64,000 nucleotides of DNA from Brevibacterium sp. UCMA 11754 (GTDB taxonomy: Bacteria; Actinomycetota; Actinomycetes; Actinomycetales; Brevibacteriaceae), in assembly GCF_021532275.1 (NCBI RefSeq), contig NZ_JACBOT010000023.1, positions 62,001 through 126,000 of the forward strand. The letters are read 5' to 3'. Shown here in pieces: positions 7,851-17,376 of this stretch. The notes below the pieces were generated by a model. It searched no databases. It saw only the letters and a program-made list of their open reading frames with translations, and had not been told where the DNA came from. A program made the position numbers and the translations under genes. Positions within the stretch are counted from its first letter, which is position 1; every line of letters starts with the position of its first letter.

Positions 7851-9146
7851 TCACCTGAGACCTTCGCGGCGGTCGATGATGCGCTTGAGCTTGCCGACCG
7901 AACGGGGCAGTTCGCCCGGTTGGAGCACCGATACGGTCGAGGAGACGCCGAGGCGCTCCTTGATCCGCGCGGCGACCAGGCCGTTCAGACCGTCGAGTTC
8001 GACGGCTCCGACGCCTTCGCGGGACTCGACCTCGACGGTGACCTCGTCCATGCGACCGGGACGGGTGAGCACCAGCTGGAAGTGGGGGCTGAGGTGTTCG
8101 AACTCAAAGAGCACTGATTCGACGTTGGCCGGGTAGACGTTGACGCCGCGGATGATGATGAGGTCATCTGAGCGGCCGGTGATGCGCGAGATGCGACGGA
8201 AGTTCGGGTTCGCGGTGCCCGGCAGAAGGCTCGCCAGATCATGCGTGCGGTAGCGGATGATCGGCAGCGCCTCCTTCGTCAGCGAGGTGAAGACCAGTTC
8301 GCCCTCCTCGCCGTCGGGCAGGGCCTCGCCGGTGTAGGGATCGACGATCTCCGGGTAGAAGTGGTCCTCCCAGATCGTCGGGCCGTCCTTGGTCACTGCG
8401 GATTCGCATGCCACGCCGGGGCCCATAACCTCGGACAGTCCATAGATGTCGACGGCATTGACGTTGAAGGACTTCTCGATCTCCTTGCGCATCTCGTCAG
8501 TCCACGGTTCGGCGCCGCAGATCGCGGTCTTCAGGCTCGTCGACGTGGGGTCAATGCCCTGCTTGTGGAACTCGTCGAGGATTGTCAGCAGGTAGGTTGG
8601 GGTCGCCGTGATGATGTCGGGCTTGAAGTCCTGGATCAGTTGCACCTGGCGCTGAGTCTGCCCACCGGAGATCGGGATGACGGTGAACCCGTGCCGCTCC
8701 GCACCATGGACTCCCAGCCCACCGGTGAACAGGCCGTAGCCGTAGGCGTTGTGCATCATCTGCCCGCGCTTGCCGCCTGCGCCGAGGATGGAACGAGCGA
8801 TGAGACTGCCCCATTTGTCGAGGTCACCCAGCGTGTAACCGACGACGGTCGGCAGCCCTGTCGTGCCCGAGGACGCGTGGATGCGTGCGACGTCTTCGCG
8901 CGGAACGGCGAACATTCCGAACGGGTAGTTGTCGCGCAGGTCCTGCTTGTTCGTGAACGGCAGCTTCGCAATGTCGTCGAGGCTGGTGATGTCCGCCGGT
9001 GTGACGCCGAGCTCGTCGAAGGCCTGCCGGTAGAACGGTACCTTCTCATAGACCTTCGTAACGGTGGACTTGAGGTTGGCGAGCTGATCGGCCCGCAGCT
9101 CGTCGAGGCTCATGCGCTGGCCGGCGTCGAGATCGTTGGCAGTCAT
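7851..9146 (-). CDS. paaK: Phenylacetate-CoA ligase
   Basis: 431 residues from ATG 9146, preceded by AAGGAG. Activates phenylacetate with ATP and CoA, the first step of the pathway. The adenylate-forming signature ASSGTTGLPTVVGYT lies near residue 90, YGLSEVMGPG near 235, and the hinge RSDDLIIIRGVNVYP near 330. The N-terminal VTKVYEKVPFYRQAFDELG is typical of PaaK. Reading further upstream in frame (to 9527) only gives antisense of paaI, so the ATG at 9146 is the start. Followed by the regulator gene and preceded by paaI. Confidence 0.95.
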   Translation of the reverse strand: MTANDLDAGQRMSLDELRADQLANLKSTVTKVYEKVPFYRQAFDELGVTPADITSLDDIAKLPFTNKQDLRDNYPFGMFAVPREDVARIHASSGTTGLPTVVGYTLGDLDKWGSLIARSILGAGGKRGQMMHNAYGYGLFTGGLGVHGAERHGFTVIPISGGQTQRQVQLIQDFKPDIITATPTYLLTILDEFHKQGIDPTSTSLKTAICGAEPWTDEMRKEIEKSFNVNAVDIYGLSEVMGPGVACESAVTKDGPTIWEDHFYPEIVDPYTGEALPDGEEGELVFTSLTKEALPIIRYRTHDLASLLPGTANPNFRRISRITGRSDDLIIIRGVNVYPANVESVLFEFEHLSPHFQLVLTRPGRMDEVTVEVESREGVGAVELDGLNGLVAARIKERLGVSSTVSVLQPGELPRSVGKLKRIIDRREGLR

Positions 9147-9211
9147 CGTTGTCTCCTTGGTCAATCCTGTTGTGCTTTGCAATTCGTGAGGCGCCGAGGT
9201 GGGGCGTCGGA

Positions 9212-9709
9212 TCAGGTGGACGCGGGCTTCTGCGGGGGCAGGGTGCGGGAGCGGCCGCGGTAGGTCGCCACGATCTCGTCTCCGCGAGTGACTTCGATGT
9301 CGTAGATGCCTGAGCGGCCCTGTCTGACGATCTCTTTGCCGCGGGCGATGAGTTCGTCGCCCACGTAGGTGGGTTTGAGGAAGTCGATGTCCCCGCCCGA
9401 GGCGACCGTGGTGGAGCCGGGATAGTTGCAGGCCATCGCAAAGGTGGTGTCGGCGAAGAGGAAGATATAGCCGCCGTGGGTGATCTCGTGCCCATTGGCC
9501 ATGATGTCGGTGATCGTCATCGAGCACTGTGCCCAGCCGGGGCCGTGATCATCGACGGTGATGCCCAGATGCTGGGAGGCACGATCGTTGGCGAACATCG
9601 CCGCAGCACCGGTCAGCGGTTCGCTGTCCGTGCCCGGTTCGCCGTTCGCGCTGTCCGCAGACGCCGCCGTGCGAGCGGTTGTCGTTGCCTCGGGACTGGG
9701 CTCTCCCAT
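9212..9709 (-). CDS. paaI: Hydroxyphenylacetyl-CoA thioesterase
   Basis: 165 residues; hotdog-fold thioesterase with the PaaI signature NGHEITHGGYIFLFADTTFAMACN around residue 75-98 (in E. coli the HGG...AD segment carries the catalytic Asp). It releases CoA from dead-end aryl-CoA intermediates and protects the CoA pool. About 40 extra N-terminal residues rich in Thr, Ala and Glu precede the domain. First gene of the leftward paaI-paaK-paaR set, divergent from paaA. Confidence 0.92.
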   Translation of the reverse strand: MGEPSPEATTTARTAASADSANGEPGTDSEPLTGAAAMFANDRASQHLGITVDDHGPGWAQCSMTITDIMANGHEITHGGYIFLFADTTFAMACNYPGSTTVASGGDIDFLKPTYVGDELIARGKEIVRQGRSGIYDIEVTRGDEIVATYRGRSRTLPPQKPAST

Positions 9710-9831
9710 GTCAGGCTCCTCTTCGAGTCGCTGATTGCTGTGGCGATCACTTGCCGGGCAGTGGTGAGCGCATGTGGACGATGGCTGTCAGCAGCCCGAA
9801 GCTCCCGGTCGCGGCACCTTCGAAGAATAAA

Positions 9832-9848
9832 CGACCATCTGGTCAATA
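9832..9848. promoter_or_regulatory. Operator-like site upstream of paaI
   Basis: On the lower strand the site reads TATTGACCAGATGGTCG, with a GACCA-TC-TGGTC dyad (9833-9844). The same TA-pyrimidine-TGACCA core recurs at 10140-10155 before paaA. Two copies, one near each divergent transcript, in the 528-bp paaI-paaA gap fit the TetR-type PaaR regulator. No gene is seen in the rest of that gap (9710-10237). Confidence 0.6.
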
Positions 9849-10139
9849 AATATCGTTGTGATCGGCGTCGCTGTCAAGTCGGACCACGGTATCCCGTCGC
9901 CTGCGGCCCGGTGGTGGCATGTCAGTCTGGCCTCGCCGCGGACCGCGCGTTGCACCGAGATTCGGGGGCGCGCGGGAGTGTCTCGGGGCAGCGTCCGGTT
10001 CTCGGTGAGGCCGCTGCGAGGCGAGGCGAGTCTCGACGCGCGGCCCGAGTGCCGATGGGTCATCCGCGGCCCGGCGACGACCTGGTGCTGTGCGTTGCAC
10101 CTCGGCGTGCGGTGTGCCACACTGATAGTGAACAATACA

Positions 10140-10155
10140 GAACAAATGGTCAGTA
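10140..10155. promoter_or_regulatory. Operator-like site upstream of paaA
   Basis: Lower strand TACTGACCATTTGTTC; matches the site at 9832-9848 in TA-TGACCA--TG-TC. It lies 82 bp before the paaA start, where a repressor would block the paaA promoter. The -35/-10 boxes could not be assigned with confidence. Confidence 0.6.
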
Positions 10156-10237
10156 AATGGTTTCGCCGGTGCGTCGGACATACGATGGGCGGACCGAACG
10201 CAGAAGCCGGAAGGGCACATCCAAGGGTGGAGTGGTC

Positions 10238-11254
10238 ATGACAACGCAGATCAATGAGAATCAGTTCGACGCGACGGAGCTTGAAGCGCAGTTCGCGGCG
10301 ACGATCGAGTCCAAGGATCGGATCGAGCCGCGTGACTGGATGCCGGAGAAGTACCGCAAGACTCTCGTGCGTCAGGTGGCTCAGCACGCGCACTCGGAGA
10401 TCATCGGCATGCAGCCCGAAGGCAACTGGATCTCCCGCGCGCCTTCGCTGCGACGCAAGGCGATCCTGCTGGCGAAGGTCCAGGACGAGGCTGGTCACGG
10501 TCTCTACCTGTACTCCGCCGCCGAGACCCTTGGTGCGACTCGCAACGAGCTCACCGAGAAGCTCATCGCCGGCAAGCAGAAATACTCCTCGATCTTCAAC
10601 TACCCGACGCTGGCCTACACCGACGTCGGCACGATCGGCTGGCTCGTCGACGGCGCCGCGATCTGCAACCAGGTGCCCCTGTGCCGAACCTCCTTCGGCC
10701 CCTACGGTCGTGCGATGATCCGCGTCTGCAAGGAAGAGTCCTTCCACCAGCGCCAGGGCTACGAACTGCTGATGACCATGATGCGCGGCACCGAAGAGCA
10801 GCGAGCCTCGGTCCAGGAATCGGTCAATCGCTTCTGGTGGCCCTCGCTCATGATGTTCGGCCCGCCCGATGACGACTCCCCGAACACCGAGCAGTCGATG
10901 GAGTGGGGCATCAAGACCCACACCAACGACGAGCTGCGCCAGAAGTTCGTCGACATGTCCGTCCCGCAGGCCGAGGCCCTGGGCGTGACCTTCCCCGATG
11001 AGGGCCTGAAGTGGAACGAGGAACGCGGCCACTACGACTTCTCGACCCCGGACTGGGACGAGTTCTGGGCCGTCGTCAAGGGCAACGGCCCGTGCAACGA
11101 ACAGCGTGTGGCCCACCGCAAGCGCGCATGGGACGAGGGAGCCTGGGTGCGTGAAGCCGCGCTCGCCTTCGCCGAGAACACCGCCGCGGACGCAGCTGAC
11201 ACTGACACCACCGCTGACACCACGAACACCACCGCCCAGGAGGCCGCCAAATGA
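10238..11254 (+). CDS. paaA: Phenylacetyl-CoA 1,2-epoxidase subunit A
   Basis: 338 residues from ATG 10238 (GGTGGAG site before it). The catalytic di-iron subunit of the PaaABC(D)E monooxygenase that makes ring-1,2-epoxyphenylacetyl-CoA. Iron ligands are visible in [12 protein letters not shown] (~residue 85-96) and [13 protein letters not shown] (~165-177). Normal PaaA ends near residue 315; here a tail of about 20 Ala, Asp and Thr residues is added (from about 11186). First gene of paaABCDE; its stop overlaps paaB. Confidence 0.96.
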   Translation: MTTQINENQFDATELEAQFAATIESKDRIEPRDWMPEKYRKTLVRQVAQHAHSEIIGMQPEGNWISRAPSLRRKAILLAKVQDEAGHGLYLYSAAETLGATRNELTEKLIAGKQKYSSIFNYPTLAYTDVGTIGWLVDGAAICNQVPLCRTSFGPYGRAMIRVCKEESFHQRQGYELLMTMMRGTEEQRASVQESVNRFWWPSLMMFGPPDDDSPNTEQSMEWGIKTHTNDELRQKFVDMSVPQAEALGVTFPDEGLKWNEERGHYDFSTPDWDEFWAVVKGNGPCNEQRVAHRKRAWDEGAWVREAALAFAENTAADAADTDTTADTTNTTAQEAAK

Positions 11255-11586
11255 GCGCAGAGACCAGCCCCGGATCCGCCGCGGCAGGCAAGACACCAGC
11301 GACTCGCGGCGAATGGCCCCTCTACGAGGTCTTCGTGCGCGGCAAGCGCGGACTCAACCACGTCCACGTCGGATCGCTGCATGCAGCTGATGACCAGATG
11401 GCGATCCACCATGCCCGCGACGTCTACACCCGCCGCAATGAAGGCGTGAGCCTGTGGGTTGTCCGCTCCTCGTCGATCACGGCCTCGAGCCCCGACGAGA
11501 AGGACCCCATGTTCGCCCCCAGCGGTGACAAGGTCTACCGCCACCCCACCTTCTACGACATCCCCGACGATGTCCCCCACATGTGA
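11251..11586 (+). CDS. paaB: Phenylacetyl-CoA epoxidase subunit B
   Basis: 111 residues. Small structural subunit bridging PaaAC heterodimers. After about 18 N-terminal Ser/Ala/Pro residues comes [24 protein letters not shown], the invariant start of PaaB, and [12 protein letters not shown]. Start overlaps the paaA stop by 4 bases. Confidence 0.95.
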   Translation: MSAETSPGSAAAGKTPATRGEWPLYEVFVRGKRGLNHVHVGSLHAADDQMAIHHARDVYTRRNEGVSLWVVRSSSITASSPDEKDPMFAPSGDKVYRHPTFYDIPDDVPHM

Positions 11587-11599
11587 GGAGGGCCTGACG

Positions 11600-12568
11600 A
11601 TGACCAACGAACCCTCCATCCACGTCGACCACGACGAAGCCGGAGCCAACATCGAGCACGGCGACCACGAAAACGCCTATTCGGGGCTGCTCGTCAATGA
11701 TGCGCACTGGGCCTTCGGCACAGACTTCGAAGATCCCCTGGCCGGAGTCGACACCACCGTCCCCTCCGGCGTCGACCCGAAGGATCTCGCGGCCTACTGC
11801 CTCATGCTCGGCGACGATGCTCTCGTCTTCTCCCAGCGGACCTCCGAATGGTGCTCCAGCGCGCCCGACCTCGAAGAGGACATCGCGCTGGCCAATATCG
11901 CCCTGGACCTGCTGGGCCAGTCCCGGCTCCTGCTCGCCCGGAGCGCAGCCGCAGATCCGAGCCTCGTGCCGCAGCTGCCCGAGGGCTCACCGGTGCCTGA
12001 CGAGGACCGTCTCGCGTTCTTCCGAGAGGACCTGGCGTTCCGCAACGTCCGCCTGGCCGAGGTCCCCAACGGCGATTTCGCCGAGGCGGTCGCGAAGATC
12101 CTCATCTACTCCACCTGGCGCCTCGCGATCTTCGAACGACTCCAGTCCAGCAGGGACTCCGTGCTCTCGGCCATCGCCGTCAAGGGAGTCAAGGAGATGT
12201 CCTACCACCGTGACTTCGCCGGCCGCTGGGTCCTCACGCTTGCCCGCGGCACCGAGGAATCCAAGACTCGACTGCTCACCGCACTCGAGGGACTCTGGCC
12301 GCTGTGGGACGAACTCTTCGAGACCCACCCTGTCGAAGCCTCGGTGGCGGCTGCCGGAATCGGGGTCGATCCCGCCGAGGTGGCCGATGAGGCAGGCGTC
12401 ATCCTCGACCAGGTCTTGGCCGCAGCCGGCATCGAGCGCCCCGTTCGGGGCGCGCTGGCCGGAGTGCGAGGCCAGAAGGGCCGCGACGGACTGCACACCG
12501 AAGCACTGTCGAAGATGCTCGCCGACATGCAGGTCGTCGCCCGCCAATACCCGGAAGGACAATGGTGA
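11600..12568 (+). CDS. paaC: Phenylacetyl-CoA epoxidase subunit C
   Basis: 322 residues from ATG 11600, with GAGGAGGG upstream. Non-catalytic ferritin-like partner that supports PaaA. The core begins near residue 52 (DPKDLAAYCLMLGDDALVFSQR) and includes EDIALANIALDLLGQSRLL and KEMSYHRDFAGRWVLTLA. About 50 residues of acidic N-terminal extension precede the usual start. Overlaps paaD by 7 bases. Confidence 0.94.
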   Translation: MTNEPSIHVDHDEAGANIEHGDHENAYSGLLVNDAHWAFGTDFEDPLAGVDTTVPSGVDPKDLAAYCLMLGDDALVFSQRTSEWCSSAPDLEEDIALANIALDLLGQSRLLLARSAAADPSLVPQLPEGSPVPDEDRLAFFREDLAFRNVRLAEVPNGDFAEAVAKILIYSTWRLAIFERLQSSRDSVLSAIAVKGVKEMSYHRDFAGRWVLTLARGTEESKTRLLTALEGLWPLWDELFETHPVEASVAAAGIGVDPAEVADEAGVILDQVLAAAGIERPVRGALAGVRGQKGRDGLHTEALSKMLADMQVVARQYPEGQW

Positions 12569-13152
12569 CCGCAACACTTCAGACCCCCGCGTCCACCGTC
12601 CGCGGAGACAATGACGACCACCGCACGCAGGTGCCCGCGTCCGAGAACCGCACCGCAGAGGCGCTCGATCGTGCCCGGGCCGCCGCAGCTCGCGTCACGG
12701 ACCCGGAGATGCCGATGCTCACGCTCGTCGACCTCGGCGTGCTCCGCGATGTCGCGATCGAAGACGGACGCGTCGTCACGACCATCACCCCCACCTACTC
12801 GGGATGCCCGGCGATGGCGACGATGCGCGATGATCTGCAGCGCGAACTCCAGGACGCAGGTTTCGAAGGCGCCGAGGTGCGGGTGTCCCTGACACCGGCC
12901 TGGACCAGTGATTGGATCACCGAAGAAGGACGGAAGGCCCTGAAGGGTGCTGGCATCTCCCCGCCCGGGCAGGCACCTCGGCACACGGGACCTGTGGCTC
13001 TGACCCTGATGCCCACGAAGCGCGCCCTGAGCTGCACTTTGTGCGGATCGGCCAATGTGAAGCTGTCCTCGGAATTCGGTCCCACGGCGTGCAAGGCGAT
13101 GTACCAGTGCCTCGACTGCCTCGAACCGTTCGAACACGTGAAAGAGATCTGA
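12562..13152 (+). CDS. paaD: Phenylacetate degradation protein D, Fe-S assembly factor
   Basis: 196 residues. MIP18/DUF59 domain (ARVTDPEMPMLTLVDLGVLRDV, residues ~36-60; TPTYSGCPAM ~75) and a C-terminal zinc-ribbon with CTLCGSANV and CLDCLEPF (~155-190). PaaD is thought to help assemble the iron-sulfur cluster of PaaE. An N-terminal tail of about 30 residues is unusual but short. Confidence 0.94.
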   Translation: MVTATLQTPASTVRGDNDDHRTQVPASENRTAEALDRARAAAARVTDPEMPMLTLVDLGVLRDVAIEDGRVVTTITPTYSGCPAMATMRDDLQRELQDAGFEGAEVRVSLTPAWTSDWITEEGRKALKGAGISPPGQAPRHTGPVALTLMPTKRALSCTLCGSANVKLSSEFGPTACKAMYQCLDCLEPFEHVKEI

Positions 13153-13153
13153 G

Positions 13154-14272
13154 ATGACCGAGACGATCAATCAGAGCGCCGAGCCGACTGAGCCGACCGT
13201 TTCAGGTGCGGGCGCCCCCAGGTCGAGCTTCTACCCGCTGACCGTGAAGTCCGTCGACCACCTCACCGAAGACTCGGCGGCAGTGACCTTCGACGTCCCG
13301 GCCGAGTACGCGGAGCTCTTCGACTTCGCCGCAGGGCAGTCCCTGACTCTGCGCCGGATGATCGACGGTGCCGAGCACCGCCGCTCCTACTCCATCTGCG
13401 CCCCGGCCGGAACGGACCCGCGCATCGGTGTCCGTGAGATCCCCGACGGGCTCTTCTCCAAATGGCTCGTCCGTGACGTCCGCCCTGGTGAGACCATCGA
13501 GGTCCAGCCACCGAGCGGTAGCTTCCAGGCCGACCCTGACCTCGGCGGACGGCACCTGTGCATCGCCGCAGGTTCGGGCATCACCCCGATGCTCTCGATC
13601 GCCACGACCGTGTTGTCCAACCCCGAGGCTTCGGTGACGATGCTCTACGGCAACCGCACCACGAATACCGTGATGTTCGCCGAGGAGCTCGCCGACCTCA
13701 AGGACTCCCGCAACCAGCAGCTCGACCTCATCCACATCCTCTCCCGCGAACCCCGGGAGGTCGAACTCTTCTCCGGCAGACTTGATGAGGAGAAGCTGCG
13801 CGCGCTGCTGACGAACCTGGTGCCCATCGGCGATATGGACCACGTGTGGCTGTGCGGTCCCTTCGGCATGCTCAGCGATGCTCGGGCCGTGCTCGCCGAA
13901 TTCGGTGTGCCCAAGGACAAGATCCACTTCGAACTCTTCTACGTCGACGAACCGCCACCAGAGGTCGTCCACGCGGACAAGGTCGTCGAGGGCGCCACCA
14001 GCGACGTCACGATCGTCCTCGACGGACGACGGACCACCTCGGCGATGTCGCAGGGCCAGACGATCCTCGACTCCGCACAGGAATCGCGCTCGGATCTCCC
14101 CTTTGCCTGCAAGGGCGGAGTCTGCGGTACCTGCCGGGCCAAGGTCTGCGGCGGCGAGGTCGACATGGTGCGCAACTATGCCCTTGAAGACGCCGAGGTG
14201 GAGGCGAACTTCGTCCTCACCTGCCAGACCTTCCCCGTCAGCGACGAGGTCACGGTCGACTACGACTCGTGA
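13154..14272 (+). CDS. paaE: Phenylacetyl-CoA epoxidase reductase subunit
   Basis: 372 residues; starts one base after the paaD stop. FAD domain with RRSYSICAP near residue 75, NAD domain with GSGITPMLSI near 138 and CGPFGML near 234, and a C-terminal plant-type ferredoxin with CKGGVCGTCRAKVC (~319-332). Passes electrons from NADPH to the PaaAC di-iron centre. Confidence 0.95.
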   Translation: MTETINQSAEPTEPTVSGAGAPRSSFYPLTVKSVDHLTEDSAAVTFDVPAEYAELFDFAAGQSLTLRRMIDGAEHRRSYSICAPAGTDPRIGVREIPDGLFSKWLVRDVRPGETIEVQPPSGSFQADPDLGGRHLCIAAGSGITPMLSIATTVLSNPEASVTMLYGNRTTNTVMFAEELADLKDSRNQQLDLIHILSREPREVELFSGRLDEEKLRALLTNLVPIGDMDHVWLCGPFGMLSDARAVLAEFGVPKDKIHFELFYVDEPPPEVVHADKVVEGATSDVTIVLDGRRTTSAMSQGQTILDSAQESRSDLPFACKGGVCGTCRAKVCGGEVDMVRNYALEDAEVEANFVLTCQTFPVSDEVTVDYDS

Positions 14273-14374
14273 ATGAAGTTGCGCGAGCGCCGAGACTTCC
14301 GAGCGTCCGGCGCTTTCGGTCGCTAGGCTTGAGGGCCAGCGTCGCTGCACCACACATCACACTTGAGGAGACCC

Positions 14375-15541
14375 ATGCCCGAGGCATTCATCCTGGACGG
14401 ACTGCGCACACCCATCGGCCGCTACGGCGGAGTCCTCGCTGATCAGCGACCCGACGATCTGGTCGCGACCACGCTCAAGGCCGTTGTGGACCGGTCGGGA
14501 ATCGACCCGTCCGACATCGACGAGGTGATCCTCGGCTCGGCCAACCAGGCCGGTGAGGACAACCGCAACGTCGCCCGCATGGCCGTGCTGCTGGCCGGTC
14601 TGCCCGAGTCCATTCCCGGATTCACCGTCAACCGCCTGTGCGCCTCGGGGCTGACTGCAATCACGACGGCACGGCAGATGATCGCCGCGGGTGACGCCGA
14701 TGTGGTTGTGGCCGGCGGAGTCGAATCGATGACCCGCGCACCCTGGGTGACGGAGAAGCCCTCACGTCCCTGGGCGAAACCCGGCAAGTCCTGGGACACC
14801 TCGATCGGCTGGCGCTTCACCAACCCCGCGTTCGGTGAGGACACGACCCTGTCGATGCCTCAGACCGCCGAGCGTGTGGCCGAACAGTGGAAGCTGAGCC
14901 GCGAAGCCCTCGACGAATTCGCCTACGCCTCTCACCAGAAGGCACTCGCGGCACAGGAGGCCGGCAAGTTCGATCCCGAAATCCTGCCCATCGGCGACAT
15001 CAGCGCCGATGAGGGACCCCGGGCAGACACCACCGTGGAGAAGCTCGCCAAACTGCGCGCGATCCACGGACCCGGCGGCGTCATCACCGCCGGCAACTCC
15101 TCCTCCCTCAACGACGGTGCCGCTGTCACGATTCTCGTGAGTGAACGCTACGCGGAGAAGCACGGTCTGAGCCCCAGAGCACGAGTCGTCACGGGTGCCA
15201 GTGCCGGCGTCTCCCCGGAGATCATGGGCATCGGGCCAGTTCCGGCCACTCGCAAGGTCCTCGACCGTGTCGGCTGGAGCGTCGGCGACCTCGAGGCCGT
15301 GGAACTCAACGAGGCCTTCGCCTCACAGTCCCTGGCCTGCATCGGCGACCTGGGGCTGGACCCGGAGACCGTGAACGCCTTCGGCGGAGCGATCGCGCTG
15401 GGACACCCACTGGGCTGCTCGGGCGCTCGGATCACCCTGACTCTGCTCAACCGCCTCGAAGAGGCCGATGCCAAGCGCGGACTGGCGACGATGTGCGTCG
15501 GCGTCGGCCAGGGCTCGGCACTGCTGTTGGAGCGGGCATGA
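14375..15541 (+). CDS. paaJ: 3-oxoadipyl-CoA/acetyl-CoA thiolase
   Basis: 388 residues from ATG 14375 with TTGAGGAG upstream. Thiolase with all catalytic parts: NRLCASGLTAI (nucleophile Cys ~88), ALGHPLGCSGAR (His ~342) and MCVGVGQG (Cys ~373). In this cluster it would cleave 3-oxoadipyl-CoA to succinyl-CoA and acetyl-CoA and the preceding C8 intermediate. 102 bp separates it from paaE; stop overlaps the next gene. Confidence 0.9.
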   Translation: MPEAFILDGLRTPIGRYGGVLADQRPDDLVATTLKAVVDRSGIDPSDIDEVILGSANQAGEDNRNVARMAVLLAGLPESIPGFTVNRLCASGLTAITTARQMIAAGDADVVVAGGVESMTRAPWVTEKPSRPWAKPGKSWDTSIGWRFTNPAFGEDTTLSMPQTAERVAEQWKLSREALDEFAYASHQKALAAQEAGKFDPEILPIGDISADEGPRADTTVEKLAKLRAIHGPGGVITAGNSSSLNDGAAVTILVSERYAEKHGLSPRARVVTGASAGVSPEIMGIGPVPATRKVLDRVGWSVGDLEAVELNEAFASQSLACIGDLGLDPETVNAFGGAIALGHPLGCSGARITLTLLNRLEEADAKRGLATMCVGVGQGSALLLERA

Positions 15542-16416
15542 GCGCGGGCGGCAGCGCCGAGAGCGCGGGCGGCAGCGCCGAGAGCGCAGGGTCGAACTCC
15601 CCGCTGCTCATCGAGCGCCTCGAGGATCGGACGATCATCCGGCTCAATCGGCCCAAGGTGCGCAACGCCATCGACCTCGACATGGTCGAAGCCCTCCACT
15701 CGGTGTGCGCCGAACTCGAGGCCAAACCGAAGGTCGCAATCATCACTGGTTCCGACGGCGTCTTCGCCGCCGGAGCAGACATCGGGCAGATGCGCAATCG
15801 TGGCCGCGAGGAGGCCTTGGCCGGGATCAACTCGAAGGTATTCTCTCGCATCCAGGAACTGCCGATGCCCGTCATCGCCCTCGTTGAGGGCTACGCTTTG
15901 GGCGGCGGGGCGGAACTCGCGTTCGCGTGTGACTTCCGCATTGGCACTCCCACGACCAAGATCGGCAATCCCGAGCCCGGACTCGGCATCATCGCCTCGG
16001 CCGGGGCCGCCTGGCGATTGCGCGAACTCGTGGGAGAACCACGAGCCAAGGAGATTCTCCTGGCCGGTCGTACCCTCCAGGCCGACGAGGCGAAGTCGGT
16101 CGGACTGCTCAATGACGTCGTCGACCCCGAGGACCTCGAACTCGCCGGTGAGGCACTTGCCGACAGGATCGTGAGCTTTGCTCCATTGGCCGTGAGACTG
16201 AGCAAATCCGCATTCCACGCACCCCGTGAGGCCCACCCGCTCATCGATAACGTGGCCCAGGCAGTGCTGTTCGAGACCGAGGAGAAGTACGCGCGGATGG
16301 ATGCGTTCCTCGCGAAACGAGAAGCCAAGAAGCGGAAGAAGGCCGGAGCGGTGGCGACGGAAGCCATCGACGAACAGCCCGTGCCGCGAACCGAACAGAA
16401 GGGCGACACCGAATGA
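15538..16416 (+). CDS. paaF: Enoyl-CoA hydratase (2,3-dehydroadipyl-CoA hydratase)
   Basis: 292 residues from ATG 15538, overlapping the thiolase stop. Crotonase fold with both catalytic glutamates of a hydratase: GGGAELAFAC and GNPEPGLGI (residues ~125 and 145). That marks it as the hydratase (PaaF) rather than the isomerase. The first 20 residues are a SAGGSAE heptad repeated twice (21-bp DNA repeat), and a basic and charged tail of about 30 residues is added at the end. Coupled with paaH. Confidence 0.88.
   Translation: MSAGGSAESAGGSAESAGSNSPLLIERLEDRTIIRLNRPKVRNAIDLDMVEALHSVCAELEAKPKVAIITGSDGVFAAGADIGQMRNRGREEALAGINSKVFSRIQELPMPVIALVEGYALGGGAELAFACDFRIGTPTTKIGNPEPGLGIIASAGAAWRLRELVGEPRAKEILLAGRTLQADEAKSVGLLNDVVDPEDLELAGEALADRIVSFAPLAVRLSKSAFHAPREAHPLIDNVAQAVLFETEEKYARMDAFLAKREAKKRKKAGAVATEAIDEQPVPRTEQKGDTE
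15543..15590 (+). repeat. 21-bp tandem repeat in paaF 5' end
   Basis: Two near-identical copies of a 21-bp unit encode SAGGSAE twice, followed by a partial copy SAG. It adds a flexible N-terminal tail to PaaF without changing frame. Confidence 0.75.
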
Positions 16417-17309
16417 GCGAGCAGGCCGCGCACGAACCTGACGCAGTTCACACCCCGAACTCGACAACGGACTCAAGCAGCGGTCCCCTGGTCCCAGAGG
16501 CCGTCGGCGTCTACGGCGGCGGTCGGATGGGTGCAGGTATTGCCCACGCCTTCGCCAGCGCCGGAGCACGCGTCATCATCATCGAGAACACCGATGAGAC
16601 CGTGGCCGCGGCCCAGGAGCGCGTGGACGCCTCGATCGAGAAGTCGAAGTCCAAGGGCCTCGACGTCAAGGGCAGCGTCGAGGTCGTACGCGATCCCACC
16701 CTGCTTGACCAGGCTCTTCTCGTCGTCGAAGCCGTCCCGGAGATCGTCGAACTCAAGCAGGAGATCCTGGCGGCCATCGCGAAGTACGCGCCGGCCGCGA
16801 GCATCGCCACGAACACCTCGGCCCTGTCGATCGATGAGCTCGCCGCCGCACTGCCACGGCCACACGCCCTCATCGGACTTCACTTCTTCAACCCTGTCCC
16901 CGTCAGCGACCTCGTCGAGGTCGTCGTCGGCACCCATACGCAGCCAGCGCTCGTTGAGGTCGCGAAGTCCTGGGTTGCGGGTCTGGGGAAGACGGCGATC
17001 ACGGTCAAGGACTCACCGGGATTCGCCTCCAGCCGCCTCGGCGTGGCCCTGGCCCTCGAAGCGATGCGGATGGTCGAGGAAGGAGTCGCGAGTGCCGAGG
17101 ACATCGACAACGCGATGACCCTGGGCTACCGCCACCCGGCGGGACCGCTGAAGACCACGGACATCGTCGGCCTCGACGTCCGCCTCGGCATCGCCGAGCA
17201 TCTGGAAGCAGAGCTGGGGCCCAGGTTTGCACCGCCACAGCTGCTCAAAGACAAGGTCGCAGCAGGTCAACTGGGTCGAAAGTCCGGTCAGGGCTTCTAT
17301 ACTTGGTGA
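16413..17309 (+). CDS. paaH: 3-hydroxyadipyl-CoA dehydrogenase
   Basis: 298 residues. 3-hydroxyacyl-CoA dehydrogenase: NAD-binding VGVYGGGRMGAGIAHAFASAG (~31-50), catalytic His in IGLHFFNPVP (~152) and Glu in the VVVGTHTQ segment, C-terminal domain with DNAMTLGYRHPAGP (~232) and ending in KSGQGFYTW. Oxidises 3-hydroxyadipyl-CoA with NAD. Overlaps paaF by 4 bases. Confidence 0.93.
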   Translation: MSEQAAHEPDAVHTPNSTTDSSSGPLVPEAVGVYGGGRMGAGIAHAFASAGARVIIIENTDETVAAAQERVDASIEKSKSKGLDVKGSVEVVRDPTLLDQALLVVEAVPEIVELKQEILAAIAKYAPAASIATNTSALSIDELAAALPRPHALIGLHFFNPVPVSDLVEVVVGTHTQPALVEVAKSWVAGLGKTAITVKDSPGFASSRLGVALALEAMRMVEEGVASAEDIDNAMTLGYRHPAGPLKTTDIVGLDVRLGIAEHLEAELGPRFAPPQLLKDKVAAGQLGRKSGQGFYTW

Positions 17310-17376
17310 CCAGGCAGGCAACAAGCCTGCTTGCTACGCCGTCATCTGCAACACCGTCAGCTGCAAGGGAGCACAC

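Noticed and set aside
10095..10136. Promoter boxes for paaA
   Set aside because: TTGCAC is present but no -10 element lies at a normal distance, so no promoter is called.
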